This document shows positions 40,561-49,099 of a DNA stretch of 64,000 bases, one piece after another. Under the pieces are notes generated by a model. It ran no database searches, was not told the origin of the DNA, and was given only the letters and a program-made list of their open reading frames with translations. Source of the DNA: Streptomyces sp. CB01201. Lineage in GTDB: Bacteria; Actinomycetota; Actinomycetes; Streptomycetales; Streptomycetaceae. Location of the stretch: NCBI RefSeq assembly GCF_002803085.1, contig NZ_NNBJ01000031.1, positions 1 to 64,000 on the forward strand. The letters run 5' to 3'. The translations under genes and the position numbers were made by a program. Each line of letters starts with the position of its first letter. Position 1 is the first letter of the stretch.

Positions 40561-41379
40561 ATGGCCACCGCACTCGCCAAGGCCACGGACCGCACGGCGG
40601 CAGCGCACGAGTACGCCGCCCGCATCGAGCACGTCTCGAAGTCCTTCGACGGTCCCGCGGGACCGCAGCTCGTCCTCGACGACATCACCCTCGATGTCGC
40701 ACCGGGCGAGTTCGTCACCCTCCTGGGCGCCTCCGGCTGCGGAAAGTCGACGCTGCTCAACCTGGTCGCCGGGCTCGACGCGCCGACCGCGGGCGCCATC
40801 GAGACGCCCGGCGGACGCCCGGCCCTGATGTTCCAGGAGCACGCCCTGTTCCCGTGGCTGACCGCGGGCAAGAACATCGAACTCGCCCTGCGGCTGCGCG
40901 GGGTGGCCAAGAGCGACCGGCGCGACCGGGCCGAGGAACTCCTGTCCCTGGTCCGCCTGGAGGGCGCGTACGGCAAGCGCGTGCACGAGCTGTCGGGCGG
41001 TATGCGCCAGCGCGTCGCGATGGCCCGCGCGCTCGCCCAGGAATCCCAACTCCTGCTGATGGACGAGCCGTTCGCGGCCCTGGACGCGATCACCCGGGAC
41101 GTCCTGCACGACGAGCTGACCCGCATCTGGCGCACTGCGAACACGGGCGACTCCGTCGCGGGCAACCTGTCGGTGCTGTTCGTGACCCACAACGTGCGCG
41201 AGGCGGTCCGGCTCGCCCAGCGCGTGGTGCTGCTCTCCTCGCGTCCCGGCCGCGTCGCCCACGAGTGGACGGTGGACATCGAGCAGCCGCGCCGCATCGA
41301 GGACGCCGAAGTGGCGGAGCTCTCCGTCGAGATCACTGAACAACTGCGTGGGGAGATCCGCCGCCATGGCCAGCACTGA
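40561..41379 (+). CDS. ssuB: Sulfonate-type ABC transporter ATP-binding protein
   Basis: A 272-residue ABC ATPase: Walker A GASGCGKSTLLNLVAG, Q-loop LMFQEHALFPWL, signature ELSGGMRQRVAMARALAQE, Walker B LLMDEPFAALDA, H-loop LFVTHNVREAVRL. It matches SsuB/TauB in length and linkage. ATG 40561 is eight bases after CAGGAGG, an excellent ribosome binding site; an upstream GTG at 40552 is inside that site. Its stop codon overlaps the permease start by 14 bases. It would power uptake of sulfonates with the neighbouring lipoprotein and permease. Confidence 0.93.
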   Translation: MATALAKATDRTAAAHEYAARIEHVSKSFDGPAGPQLVLDDITLDVAPGEFVTLLGASGCGKSTLLNLVAGLDAPTAGAIETPGGRPALMFQEHALFPWLTAGKNIELALRLRGVAKSDRRDRAEELLSLVRLEGAYGKRVHELSGGMRQRVAMARALAQESQLLLMDEPFAALDAITRDVLHDELTRIWRTANTGDSVAGNLSVLFVTHNVREAVRLAQRVVLLSSRPGRVAHEWTVDIEQPRRIEDAEVAELSVEITEQLRGEIRRHGQH

Positions 41380-42271
41380 GACCACTGACGTCGAGACCAC
41401 CGCCGTCAAGGACTCCCCCGGGCTCGGCAGCCTCGAAGCGGGCCTCGACGCGCTCGAAACCGTGCAGTCCCACCGCACTCCGGTGCGCGAGGTGCTGGTC
41501 AAGAAGGTCCTGCCGCCGCTGAGCGCGATCGTGCTCGTCCTGGTGGTGTGGCAGGTCCTGGTCTCGGCGAAGGTCACCGACGAGTACAAGCTGCCCGCAC
41601 CGTCCGCGGTGTGGTCGAGCCTGACCGACATGTGGCTCCAGGGCACCCTGCTCGACGTCGTGTGGACGAGCGTCTCGCGCGGACTGCTCGGCTTCCTGCT
41701 CGCCCTGGCCATCGGAACGCCGCTGGGTCTGCTGGTGGCCCGGGTCAAGTTCGTGCGGGCGGCCATCGGCCCGATCCTGTCCGGCCTCCAGTCGCTGCCG
41801 TCGGTGGCCTGGGTGCCGCCGGCCGTGCTGTGGCTGGGCCTCAACGACTCGATGATGTACGCCGTGATCCTGCTCGGCGCGGTCCCCTCCATCGCCAACG
41901 GCCTGGTCTCCGGCGTCGACCAGGTGCCCCCGCTGTATCTGCGGGCGGGCCGCACGCTCGGCGCGACCGGGGTGCGCGGCGCCTGGCACATCCTGATGCC
42001 GGCCGCGCTGCCGGGCTACCTCGCGGGCCTCAAGCAGGGCTGGGCGTTCTCCTGGCGCTCCCTGATGGCCGCCGAGATCATCGCCTCCTCGCCCGATCTC
42101 GGCCTGGGGCTCGGCCAGTTGCTGGAGAACGGCCGCAACAACTCCGACATGCCCGGCATCTTCCTGGCGATCTTCCTGATCCTGATCGTGGGCATCGCCA
42201 TCGACCTGCTGATCTTCAGCCCGCTGGAGCGCAGGGTGCTGCGCGGCCGCGGTCTGCTCGTGAAGGGCTGA
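41366..42271 (+). CDS. ssuC: Sulfonate-type ABC transporter permease
   Basis: A 301-residue permease with about six membrane segments (for example LPPLSAIVLVLVVWQVLVSA; GLLGFLLALAIGTPLGLLVA; IFLAIFLILIVGIAIDLLIF). The EAA-like coupling loop is LRAGRTLGATGVRGAWHILM followed by PAALPGYLAGL. The N-terminal 50 residues are hydrophilic and Thr/Glu-rich. The gene begins inside the ATPase gene (ATG 41366, after GGGGAGA). It forms a homodimer in related transporters. Confidence 0.93.
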   Translation: MASTETTDVETTAVKDSPGLGSLEAGLDALETVQSHRTPVREVLVKKVLPPLSAIVLVLVVWQVLVSAKVTDEYKLPAPSAVWSSLTDMWLQGTLLDVVWTSVSRGLLGFLLALAIGTPLGLLVARVKFVRAAIGPILSGLQSLPSVAWVPPAVLWLGLNDSMMYAVILLGAVPSIANGLVSGVDQVPPLYLRAGRTLGATGVRGAWHILMPAALPGYLAGLKQGWAFSWRSLMAAEIIASSPDLGLGLGQLLENGRNNSDMPGIFLAIFLILIVGIAIDLLIFSPLERRVLRGRGLLVKG

Positions 42272-42278
42272 GCCGCCC

Positions 42279-43019
42279 GTGCACCGCCCGGTCCTCCTCG
42301 TCATAGCGCACGGCAGCCGCGATCCCCGGCACGCCGCGACCGTGCACGCCCTGGTCCGGCGGACCCGGGCGCTCCGTCCCGGCCTGCGCGTGGAGACCGC
42401 GTACCTGGACTTCAACGCCCCCTCGGTCCCCCAGGCCCTGGACCGCCTGGCCGCCGAGGGAGTACGGGACGTGGTGGCCCTCCCGCTCCTGCTGACCCGC
42501 GCCTTCCACGCGAAGGCCGACATCCCGGCGGCCCTCGACCGCGCCCCGGCCCGCCTGAACATCCGCCTGGCGGATGTCCTCGGCCCCTCCCCGCTGCTGC
42601 TCGCCGCACTGGAGCGACGGCTGTACGAGGCGGGCCTGACGCCCGCCGACAAGCGCTCGACCGGGGTCGTCCTGGCCTCGGCGGGCTCCACCGACCCGGA
42701 GGCGATCGCAGTGATCGCTGAAATCGCGCGGGAGCTGCGGCACACCGGTTGGTGCGCCGTGCGGCCTGCGTTCGCCTCCGCGGCACTGCCCCGCACGGAG
42801 GACGCGGTACGCGCCCTGAGATCCGAAGGCGTGCGCCGCGTGGCAGTAGCCCCCTACGTCATAGCCCCCGGCTTCCTGCCCGACCGCATCGCGCGGGGTG
42901 CCGAGGAAGCGGACATCCTGTCCGAAGTGCTGGGCGCTGCGCGGGAGTTGGCCGACCTGCTCCTGCACCGCTACGACGAGGCACGGGTACGGGACGGGGT
43001 GCCGGCGCTGTCCGCGTAG
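42279..43019 (+). CDS. Sirohydrochlorin chelatase (CbiX/SirB-like)
   Basis: A 246-residue protein with two CbiX-like halves. The first begins LLVIAHGSRDPRHAATVHAL, with the catalytic-side His, and LPLLLTRAFHAKADIPAAL; the second has VLASAGSTDPEAIAVIAEIA and VAVAPYVIAPGFLPDRIARG. These enzymes insert Fe2+ (siroheme) or Co2+ (cobalamin) into sirohydrochlorin. As the last gene of the sulfur operon, only seven bases after the permease, iron insertion to make the siroheme of the upstream sulfite reductase is the natural role. GTG 42279 is the start. Confidence 0.9.
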   Translation: MHRPVLLVIAHGSRDPRHAATVHALVRRTRALRPGLRVETAYLDFNAPSVPQALDRLAAEGVRDVVALPLLLTRAFHAKADIPAALDRAPARLNIRLADVLGPSPLLLAALERRLYEAGLTPADKRSTGVVLASAGSTDPEAIAVIAEIARELRHTGWCAVRPAFASAALPRTEDAVRALRSEGVRRVAVAPYVIAPGFLPDRIARGAEEADILSEVLGAARELADLLLHRYDEARVRDGVPALSA

Positions 43020-43103
43020 GGGCACAGCGGCGGACGGCTCCGAACCCACCGGCCGTGGCCCGAGGTCCCCCTGCCCCGAAGGCCCCGCGCAGAGCCCTCG
43101 CCC

Positions 43104-43119
43104 CTCCGGGATCCCGGAG
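43104..43119. terminator. Palindromic hairpin between the sulfur operon and the DsbA-like gene
   Basis: CTCCGGGATCCCGGAG is a perfect 16-base palindrome midway in the 167-base gap between convergent genes, 84 bases after the chelatase stop. It could terminate from both sides. No T-tract. Confidence 0.45.
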
Positions 43120-43186
43120 CCGAGCACCTTGGGGGTGCGGGCGGGGCGGAGTGGGGCCACCATCCCCGCGCCGGCCGGGACCCACC

Positions 43187-43819
43187 TCAGTCGAACCGCA
43201 GACCCCCCGTCCGCGTCCGCTTCAGCTCGAAGAAGTCCGGGTACGCCGCGATCGTCCGCACGCTGTCGAAGAGCCGCGCCGCCTCCTCGCCGCGCGGGAT
43301 CGAGCCGAGCACCGGCCCGAAGTAGACCTTGCCGTCCAGGTGCATGGTCGGGGTGCCGACATACCCGTCTTCGGCCGGGTCCTTGCCCGCATCGTGGCTG
43401 CGCCGCACCGCCTCGTCGTACGCCGGGTCGTGCGCGGCACCGGCGAGCGCGGCCGGGAGACCCAGCTCCGCGAGGGCCTGGACGATCACCTCGTCGAAGT
43501 CCTGGTTCTTGTCCTGGTGGATGCGCGTGCCGAAAGCGGTATACAGGTCGCGCAGCACACCGTCCCCGTGCGCTTCGGCCGCGGCCACGGCGACCCGGAC
43601 GGGCCCGATGGACCGGTCGACCAAATCCCGGTACCAGTCGGGCAGTTCATTGCCGATGTTGTGCAGATACAGACTCATCGGCCGGAACCTCAGCTCGATG
43701 TCCCGGTGTTTCTCCACCTCCAGCATCCAGCGGGAGGTGATCCAGGCGAAGGGGCAGGCGGGGTCGAAGTAGAAGTCGACGGTGGCGGGTTGCGCGGACG
43801 CTGACGCGGTGTCGTTCAT
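43187..43819 (-). CDS. DsbA-like mycothiol-dependent nitroreductase/oxidoreductase family protein
   Basis: A 210-residue DsbA-fold protein with FYFDPACPFAWITSRWMLEV at about 15-34; a single Cys in CPFAW replaces the classic CxxC, as in the mycobacterial enzyme Rv2466c. A cis-Pro strand VGTPTMHLDG is near residue 155. Rv2466c is a mycothiol-dependent reductase that activates nitroaromatics and guards against oxidative stress; its close family resemblance here is from sequence. Streptomyces makes mycothiol, so the role is plausible. No neighbour hints at a specific partner. ATG 43819. Confidence 0.85.
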   Translation of the reverse strand: MNDTASASAQPATVDFYFDPACPFAWITSRWMLEVEKHRDIELRFRPMSLYLHNIGNELPDWYRDLVDRSIGPVRVAVAAAEAHGDGVLRDLYTAFGTRIHQDKNQDFDEVIVQALAELGLPAALAGAAHDPAYDEAVRRSHDAGKDPAEDGYVGTPTMHLDGKVYFGPVLGSIPRGEEAARLFDSVRTIAAYPDFFELKRTRTGGLRFD

Positions 43820-43945
43820 ACCCCGACCCTAGCCCGCCATTGGCCCCCGCCTCTGGGCCATTGCCGCCTTGGTCGACTGGGCCACTTCGGCTCTCGGCCC
43901 CACCCCCGCCGGACGAAGCCCGAACCCCTTCGATACCGTCGCAGC

Positions 43946-44806
43946 ATGATCCCTGAGACCCCCGAGACCTTCGTCCTGGGCGGGGACCGCCCCCTGCGGC
44001 GCCTCGGCTTCGGCACCGCGCAGCTGACCGGCCCCGGTTACTGGGGACCGCGCGGGGCTCGGGGGGACGCGCTCGCCCTGCTGCGCCGGGCCGTCGAGCG
44101 GGGTGTCACGCTGATCGACACCGCCGACAACTACGGGCCGGACCTGGCCGAGGAACTCGTCGCCGAGGCCCTGCACCCGTATCCGGCCGATCTGGTGATC
44201 GCCACCAAGGGGGGTGTCGTACGCACCAGCGACAGCGCCTGGCACATCGAGGGCCGGCCCGAGCGGCTCCGGGCGATGTGCGAGGCGAGTCTGCGCCGAC
44301 TGCGGGTGGAGAGCATCGACCTGTACCAGCTGCACCGGCTCGACCCGGACGTCCCGATGGCCGAACAGCTGGGCGCGCTGGAGGAGTTGAGGAACGAGGG
44401 CAAGATACGGCACATCGGCCTCGACAGCGTCACGCCGGAACAGCTGGAGCAGGCGCTCCCGTTGGCCCGCATCGCCTCGGTGCAGAACCGCTTCAACCTC
44501 CTGGACCGGGAGTCGGAGGCGGTCCTCGCCCTCTGCGAGGCGCACGGCCTGGCGTTCCTGCCCTGGTTCCCGCTGGCCAACGGCGCGCTGACCGGGGGCG
44601 CGGCGGCCGCGCTCGACCGGATCGCCCATCGGCACCGTGCGAGCAGGGGCCAGATCGCCCTGGCCTGGCTGCTGCACCGCTCACCCGTGCTGTGCCCGAC
44701 ACCCGGCACCGGCTCGCTCGACCACCTGGAGGAGAATCTGGATGCCGCCCAAGTCAAGCTCACGGACGACGAGTTGGGGGCACTCGACGCTCTTCAGCCG
44801 GCCTGA
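43946..44806 (+). CDS. Aldo/keto reductase
   Basis: A 286-residue (alpha/beta)8-barrel oxidoreductase. The catalytic tetrad is complete: Asp and Tyr in LIDTADNYGPDLAE (about 53-66), Lys in VIATKGGVV, and His in YQLHRLDPDVPM. The NADPH side shows CPTPGTGSLDHLEENL near the C-terminus. It reduces aldehydes or ketones; substrate unknown. ATG 43946 lies 126 bases from the divergent DsbA-like gene. Its 3' end overlaps the convergent DUF1697 gene by 13 bases. Confidence 0.92.
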   Translation: MIPETPETFVLGGDRPLRRLGFGTAQLTGPGYWGPRGARGDALALLRRAVERGVTLIDTADNYGPDLAEELVAEALHPYPADLVIATKGGVVRTSDSAWHIEGRPERLRAMCEASLRRLRVESIDLYQLHRLDPDVPMAEQLGALEELRNEGKIRHIGLDSVTPEQLEQALPLARIASVQNRFNLLDRESEAVLALCEAHGLAFLPWFPLANGALTGGAAAALDRIAHRHRASRGQIALAWLLHRSPVLCPTPGTGSLDHLEENLDAAQVKLTDDELGALDALQPA

Positions 44807-45366
44807 GCATCACCGGCCGCCCGCGTCATCTCCACCAGGGCCTTGACGGTGTTCCAGTTGCGGGAGGTCGCGTCGACGCCCTTCAGCAGCCCGGGCCGGG
44901 ACAGGGCGGCGGCCAGCTGTGACGTGCCGAGGCCGTCGGGCGCGTACAGATAGAGCACCTGATCGCCGAGTCGGAACTCCTCGGGGAGGTAGGCCGACGC
45001 GTCGATGGAGGCGAACCGCTCCGCGGTCACCGGCGGGCCGGCGAAGAAGGTGGCGTGCAGCTGCTTGCCGGCCAGCTCCTCGGCCGGGAAGGGGCACGCG
45101 TCCAGGACGGACCGCAGATAGGGCCCGGTGCGCACCATGCAGGCGACCTCGAAGCCGAAGCGCTCCTCGATGGCGGCCGCCAGCTCGGCGGCGAGGGCGT
45201 CCGGGTCCCGGGACGCACTGGTGAAGACGGCGTTGCCGCTGTTGAGGTACGTCCTCACCTGGCCGTGGCCCAGCTCCTCCAGGATGTTCCGGAGCTCGGC
45301 CATGGGAACCTTCTTCTTCCCGCCCACATTGATGCCGCGCAGCAGAGCGGCGTACGTCGTCGTCAT
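44794..45366 (-). CDS. DUF1697 protein
   Basis: A 190-residue protein with the family signature at the start, TTYAALLRGINVGGKKKVPM and AELRNILEELGHGQVRTYLN, followed by SGNAVFTS. It ends in a helical part (LLKGVDATSRNWNTVKALVE). The fold is alpha/beta and the function is unknown. The gene overlaps the aldo/keto reductase 3' end by 13 bases in antisense orientation. ATG 45366. Confidence 0.9.
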   Translation of the reverse strand: MTTTYAALLRGINVGGKKKVPMAELRNILEELGHGQVRTYLNSGNAVFTSASRDPDALAAELAAAIEERFGFEVACMVRTGPYLRSVLDACPFPAEELAGKQLHATFFAGPPVTAERFASIDASAYLPEEFRLGDQVLYLYAPDGLGTSQLAAALSRPGLLKGVDATSRNWNTVKALVEMTRAAGDAQAG

Positions 45367-45453
45367 GGCCCCACAGTAGGGCCCCGCGGGACGGCCCCCG
45401 CGCCCCGTGGGGGACGGGCGCGGAGGCCGTCGTTCAGTGCTGCCGGGCGGTGT

Positions 45454-46659
45454 CTACTCGACGACCTTCAGCAGCCTGTTCGGGGTGCCCGGGCTCGCGT
45501 TGGAGATCTTGTCCGCCGTGGCGCCCTTGGTGAGGGCGTCGGAGACCTGGGCGGGAGTGGCGTCCTTGTGCCCGGCCAGGTAGACCGCCGCGGCGCCGAC
45601 GACGTGCGGGGTCGCCATGGACGTGCCGGAGATGGTGTTGGTGGCCGTGTCGCTGGTGTTCCAGTCGGAGGTGATGTCCGATCCGGGGGCGTAAAGATCC
45701 ACCACGGAACCGAAGTTGGAGAAGTCGGACTGCTGGTCGTCCTTGGTGGAGGAGGCGACCGTGATGGCTTCCTTGACGCGGGACGGCGAGCCGTTGCCCG
45801 CGTCCGCGGACTCGTTGCCGGCCGCCACACCGAAGGTGACTCCGGAGGCGATCGCCTTCTGGACGGCCGCGTCGAGCGCCGGGTCGGCCGTCCCGCCGAG
45901 GCTCAGGTTGGCGACGGACGGGCCCTTGTGGTTCTTGGTCACCCAGTCGACGCCCGCGACGACCTGGTCGGTGCTGCCGGAACCCTGGTTGTCGAGGACC
46001 CGCACTGCGACGATCTTCGCCTTCTTGGCCACGCCGTGCTCGGCGCCCGCGATGGTGCCCGCGACATGCGTGCCGTGGCCGTTGCCGTCGTCGGCCTTGT
46101 CGTTGTTGTCGACCGCGTTGAAGCCGTAGGAGGCCCGGCCGCCGAAGTCCTTGTGGGAGATGCGGACTCCGGTGTCGATGACGTACGCGGTGACACCGTC
46201 GCCCGCGCTGTCGGGATAGGTGTACTTGCCGTCGCCCGCGGTCGCACTCTGGTCGATCCGGTCCAGGCCCCAGGACGGCGGGTTCGCCTGCTCCGCGTTG
46301 ATGTGGAACTTCTTGTTCTGCACGACCTTGCCGACGGACGGGTCCGCGGCGAGCCGCTTGGCCTCGGTCTGTGTGAGACCGCTGGCGGAGAAGCCGTTGA
46401 GGGAGGAGGAATAGTCGCGCTGGAGCTCGCCGCCGTACTCCTCGGCGAGCTTGCGCTTGGAGTCGGCCGTGGCCGACTTGTCCAGCAGGACGATGTAGCT
46501 TCCGTCGACCGCGTCCTTGGCGTCGAGTCCGTAGACCGCGCCCTCGGCGGGGGCGGCTCCGGCGAACGAGGAGCCCAGCGTGATGAGTCCGGCGGTCGCC
46601 GCCACGGCGGCTATGCCGGCGGTGAGTTTGGTCCTGCTCGCGCGCTTGTGAGTTGCCAT
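45454..46659 (-). CDS. Secreted subtilisin-like serine protease with I9 propeptide
   Basis: A 401-residue precursor. Residues 1-36 are a Sec signal peptide (TKLTAGIAAVAATAGLITLG, ending AGA). Residues 40-120 form an I9 inhibitor propeptide (SYIVLLDKSATADSKRKLAE). The catalytic domain holds AYVIDTGVRISHKDF (Asp), GHGTHVAGTIAG (His), AAGNESADAGN (oxyanion Asn) and SGTSMATPHVVGAAAV (Ser). It is a proteinase K-like enzyme, probably secreted in full and self-processed. ATG 46659 follows AGGAGA nine bases upstream. It is unrelated in size to the giant subtilase at 9993-13772. Confidence 0.95.
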   Translation of the reverse strand: MATHKRASRTKLTAGIAAVAATAGLITLGSSFAGAAPAEGAVYGLDAKDAVDGSYIVLLDKSATADSKRKLAEEYGGELQRDYSSSLNGFSASGLTQTEAKRLAADPSVGKVVQNKKFHINAEQANPPSWGLDRIDQSATAGDGKYTYPDSAGDGVTAYVIDTGVRISHKDFGGRASYGFNAVDNNDKADDGNGHGTHVAGTIAGAEHGVAKKAKIVAVRVLDNQGSGSTDQVVAGVDWVTKNHKGPSVANLSLGGTADPALDAAVQKAIASGVTFGVAAGNESADAGNGSPSRVKEAITVASSTKDDQQSDFSNFGSVVDLYAPGSDITSDWNTSDTATNTISGTSMATPHVVGAAAVYLAGHKDATPAQVSDALTKGATADKISNASPGTPNRLLKVVE

Positions 46660-46701
46660 GAAGAGGGGTCTCCTCGTCACTATGTGTGGGGGGTTTGCCT
46701 A

Positions 46702-46720
46702 CCGGAAGGAAACTTTCCGG
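46702..46720. promoter_or_regulatory. Inverted repeat upstream of the secreted subtilisin gene
   Basis: CCGGAA (46702-46707), seven bases and TTCCGG (46715-46720) form a perfect 6-7-6 dyad about 43 bases before the protease start codon, in its likely promoter region. A second dyad, TTTCG-N5-CGAAA, lies at 46795-46809 and could be another binding site or part of the end of the sugar transporter operon. Confidence 0.4.
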
Positions 46721-46943
46721 GGCTGGTTCGAAACCCTTGCCGATTGACGCGCGCAGATCAAGGACTTCATACGGCTGTGACTTAGCCAACAAGGTTTCGT
46801 AATGCGAAAGCCACCCAGGCGGGAACAACTCGGGCTTTATGGAGGGCCGATGGACACTCTGCGTGAACCCGACCCTCTCCGCTGCGTACTCAACTCGCTT
46901 CCCGCAGAGGGCATTTGGGCTGGAATCCGCACCGCCTTCCCCC

Positions 46944-48260
46944 TCAGCGCCGATAGCGCGCGAGCACCCGGTTTCCGTCCTCGACCAGGCGCTTCTTCAG
47001 CTCGGCCGTGTCGATCGCCCCGCTGTAGTACTCCTGAAGAGCGGGCGTGGCGACCTTGTCCTTCCACTCCGGGTAGCCCCGTACCGACTGCGCGGGTGCC
47101 GAGCGCAGATGGGGGGCGAGCGCCGCACCCGTCGCCCAGCCGTCCTCGACGGTGTGCAGGGACGGGTCCTTGAGGGCTTCCGTTCCCGTCGGCAGCATCC
47201 AGTCACCCTTGGCCAGTCGCACCATGTGCGCCGGGCTCAGCAGGAAGTCGATGAACTCGGCGGCCTCCTTCTTGTGCCGGCTGTCCTGGGCCACCGACAG
47301 GGTCTGCGGGCTGACGCCCTGGTCCAGGCCCGCGCTGCCGGCGGGTGCGGGCAGTACCGTCCACGCGAAGCCGGGCGGCGCCTGCTGCACGATCTGCTGA
47401 CGGTAGGAGAACCCCAGCGGCACCATGGCGTACTTGCCCGCGAAGAACCCGGGCAACGTGTCCGAGCCGCCCATGCCGAGGGTGGTACGGGCGGCGCTCC
47501 TGTCGGTGTTCACCTGCGCGTTGACGGTGTCGGGGACCACCGCGTCGCCCGCCGTGAACTCCACCTTCGCCCTGCCCTCGCCATCGCGCGTGAAGAGCCG
47601 GCCGCCCGCGGAGAGGGCCAGGTTGAGCGTGACCGAGACCGGCTCCTTGAGCGGCCAGGCCACCCCGTACCTGCCGTTCCCGCTCAGCTCCTTCGCCACC
47701 TGCCTGAACTCCGGCCAGGTCCAGGGGTGTTCGGGCGTGGAGATCCGGACCCCCGAGGCCTTGAGGATCTTCGTGTTGGCGATCAGCACCCTCGGCTCCT
47801 GGAGGAACGGGACCCCGTACACCCCCTTCCCGAAGGTGGTCGTCTGCCAGCTCCGCGCCGGGATGGCGTCCTTGAGCCGCTCGGGCAGCGCTCCGCTCAG
47901 ATCCGCGAGGTAGCCGCCGTAGGCGAAGTCGGCCAGGTCGTCGGAGGCATCGTGGATGACGTCCGGCGCCTCACCGCCCTCGAAGGCGGTGAGCAGCTGG
48001 TCGTGCACGGTGTCCCAACTGCCCTGGACGTACTGGACCTGGACGGCTGGGTGCGTCGCGTTCCACTCCTCGACCAGGGTCTTCGTGGCATCCACGGACT
48101 CCTTCTGCCAGGCCAGGGACTGGAAGCGGAGCGTGATCACCCCGTGCGCGTCCGAGCCCGACCCGTTGCCGGAACACCCGGCGAGCAGTGGCAGCAGGAG
48201 CGCGAGGGCCGCCGCCACCCTCAACAGGGCGCTGCGCGACCCCTGTTCACCGTTTCGCAT
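46944..48260 (-). CDS. Sugar ABC transporter substrate-binding lipoprotein
   Basis: A 438-residue extracellular solute-binding protein of family 1 (MalE-like). The signal peptide carries a lipobox (LLPLLAGCSGNG, Cys 29). The mature part has EWNATHPAVQVQYVQGSWDT, then PDVIHDASDDLADFAYGGYL and AEFIDFLLSPAHMVRLAKGD, typical of sugar binders. Streptomyces has dozens of similar systems; the sugar is unknown. ATG 48260 overlaps the stop of the upstream permease as TGATG. It is the third gene of the importer operon. Confidence 0.92.
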   Translation of the reverse strand: MRNGEQGSRSALLRVAAALALLLPLLAGCSGNGSGSDAHGVITLRFQSLAWQKESVDATKTLVEEWNATHPAVQVQYVQGSWDTVHDQLLTAFEGGEAPDVIHDASDDLADFAYGGYLADLSGALPERLKDAIPARSWQTTTFGKGVYGVPFLQEPRVLIANTKILKASGVRISTPEHPWTWPEFRQVAKELSGNGRYGVAWPLKEPVSVTLNLALSAGGRLFTRDGEGRAKVEFTAGDAVVPDTVNAQVNTDRSAARTTLGMGGSDTLPGFFAGKYAMVPLGFSYRQQIVQQAPPGFAWTVLPAPAGSAGLDQGVSPQTLSVAQDSRHKKEAAEFIDFLLSPAHMVRLAKGDWMLPTGTEALKDPSLHTVEDGWATGAALAPHLRSAPAQSVRGYPEWKDKVATPALQEYYSGAIDTAELKKRLVEDGNRVLARYRR

Positions 48261-49099
48261 CAGCTCTTCACCGCCCCGGTCAGCATGCCGCCGGTGATCC
48301 GCTTCTGGATGATCGCGAAGATCACCAGGGAGGGCAGGGTGGCGAGGAAGGCTGCCGCGGCCAGCGGCCCGAGGTCGGCGACGCCCTCCGCGCCGAGGAA
48401 GTGGGTGAGGACCACGGGCAGGGTCTGCTTCTCCGGGGTCTTGAGGAGGACGAGCGCGAAGAAGAACTCGTTCCACGCCGTGATGAACGCGAAGAGCGCG
48501 GTGGCCACGATGCCGGGGGCGAGCAGGGGCGCGGTGACCGAGACGAGGGTGCGCAGGCGCCCCGCGCCGTCGACGGCCGCCGCCTCCTCCAGTTCGGCGG
48601 GCACGGCGCGAACGTAACCGTTCAGCATCCAGAGCGCGAACGGCAGCGACCACACCACGTACACCAGGACGAGACCGCCCACCGAGTTGATCGCGTGCAG
48701 GTTCTTCAGGACGAGGAAGAGCGGAATGATCAGCAGCACGAACGGGAACGCCTGGCTGATCACCACCCAGCCCGTGGCGGCGGCCGCGAGGCGGCCTCGC
48801 CCGCGAGCCGTGACGTACGCCATCGGCGTGGCGATCAGTACCGCGATGACGGCGGCCGAGACGGCCGCGACCAGGCTGTTCAACCCCGCGTGCAGCAGCG
48901 GCTGTTCGTCGAAGGCCTGCCGGAAGTTGTCGAGGGTGGGGTGGCGCGGGATCCAGGTCGGATGGAGTGAGCCCAGTTCGCGCGGCGACTTGAAGGCGGT
49001 GGAGATCAGCCAGAGGAAGGGAAAGGCGAGGAACACGAGATAGGCGAGGAGCGCGAGGTACTGCCCGGTGCGCCCCAACACCTTTGTGCGGGAGTTCAC
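48260..49099 (-). CDS. Sugar ABC transporter permease (MalG-like)
   Basis: A 279-residue permease with six membrane segments (LALLAYLVFLAFPFLWLIST; AVSAAVIAVLIATPMAYVTA). The EAA loop is ELEEAAAVDGAGRLRTLVSV followed by TAPLLAPGIVA. The MalG class forms the second half of the membrane channel with the MalF-like protein encoded just upstream. GTG 49099 overlaps the stop of that gene by GTGA, and GGGAGGGA is its ribosome binding site. Confidence 0.92.
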   Translation of the reverse strand: MNSRTKVLGRTGQYLALLAYLVFLAFPFLWLISTAFKSPRELGSLHPTWIPRHPTLDNFRQAFDEQPLLHAGLNSLVAAVSAAVIAVLIATPMAYVTARGRGRLAAAATGWVVISQAFPFVLLIIPLFLVLKNLHAINSVGGLVLVYVVWSLPFALWMLNGYVRAVPAELEEAAAVDGAGRLRTLVSVTAPLLAPGIVATALFAFITAWNEFFFALVLLKTPEKQTLPVVLTHFLGAEGVADLGPLAAAAFLATLPSLVIFAIIQKRITGGMLTGAVKS

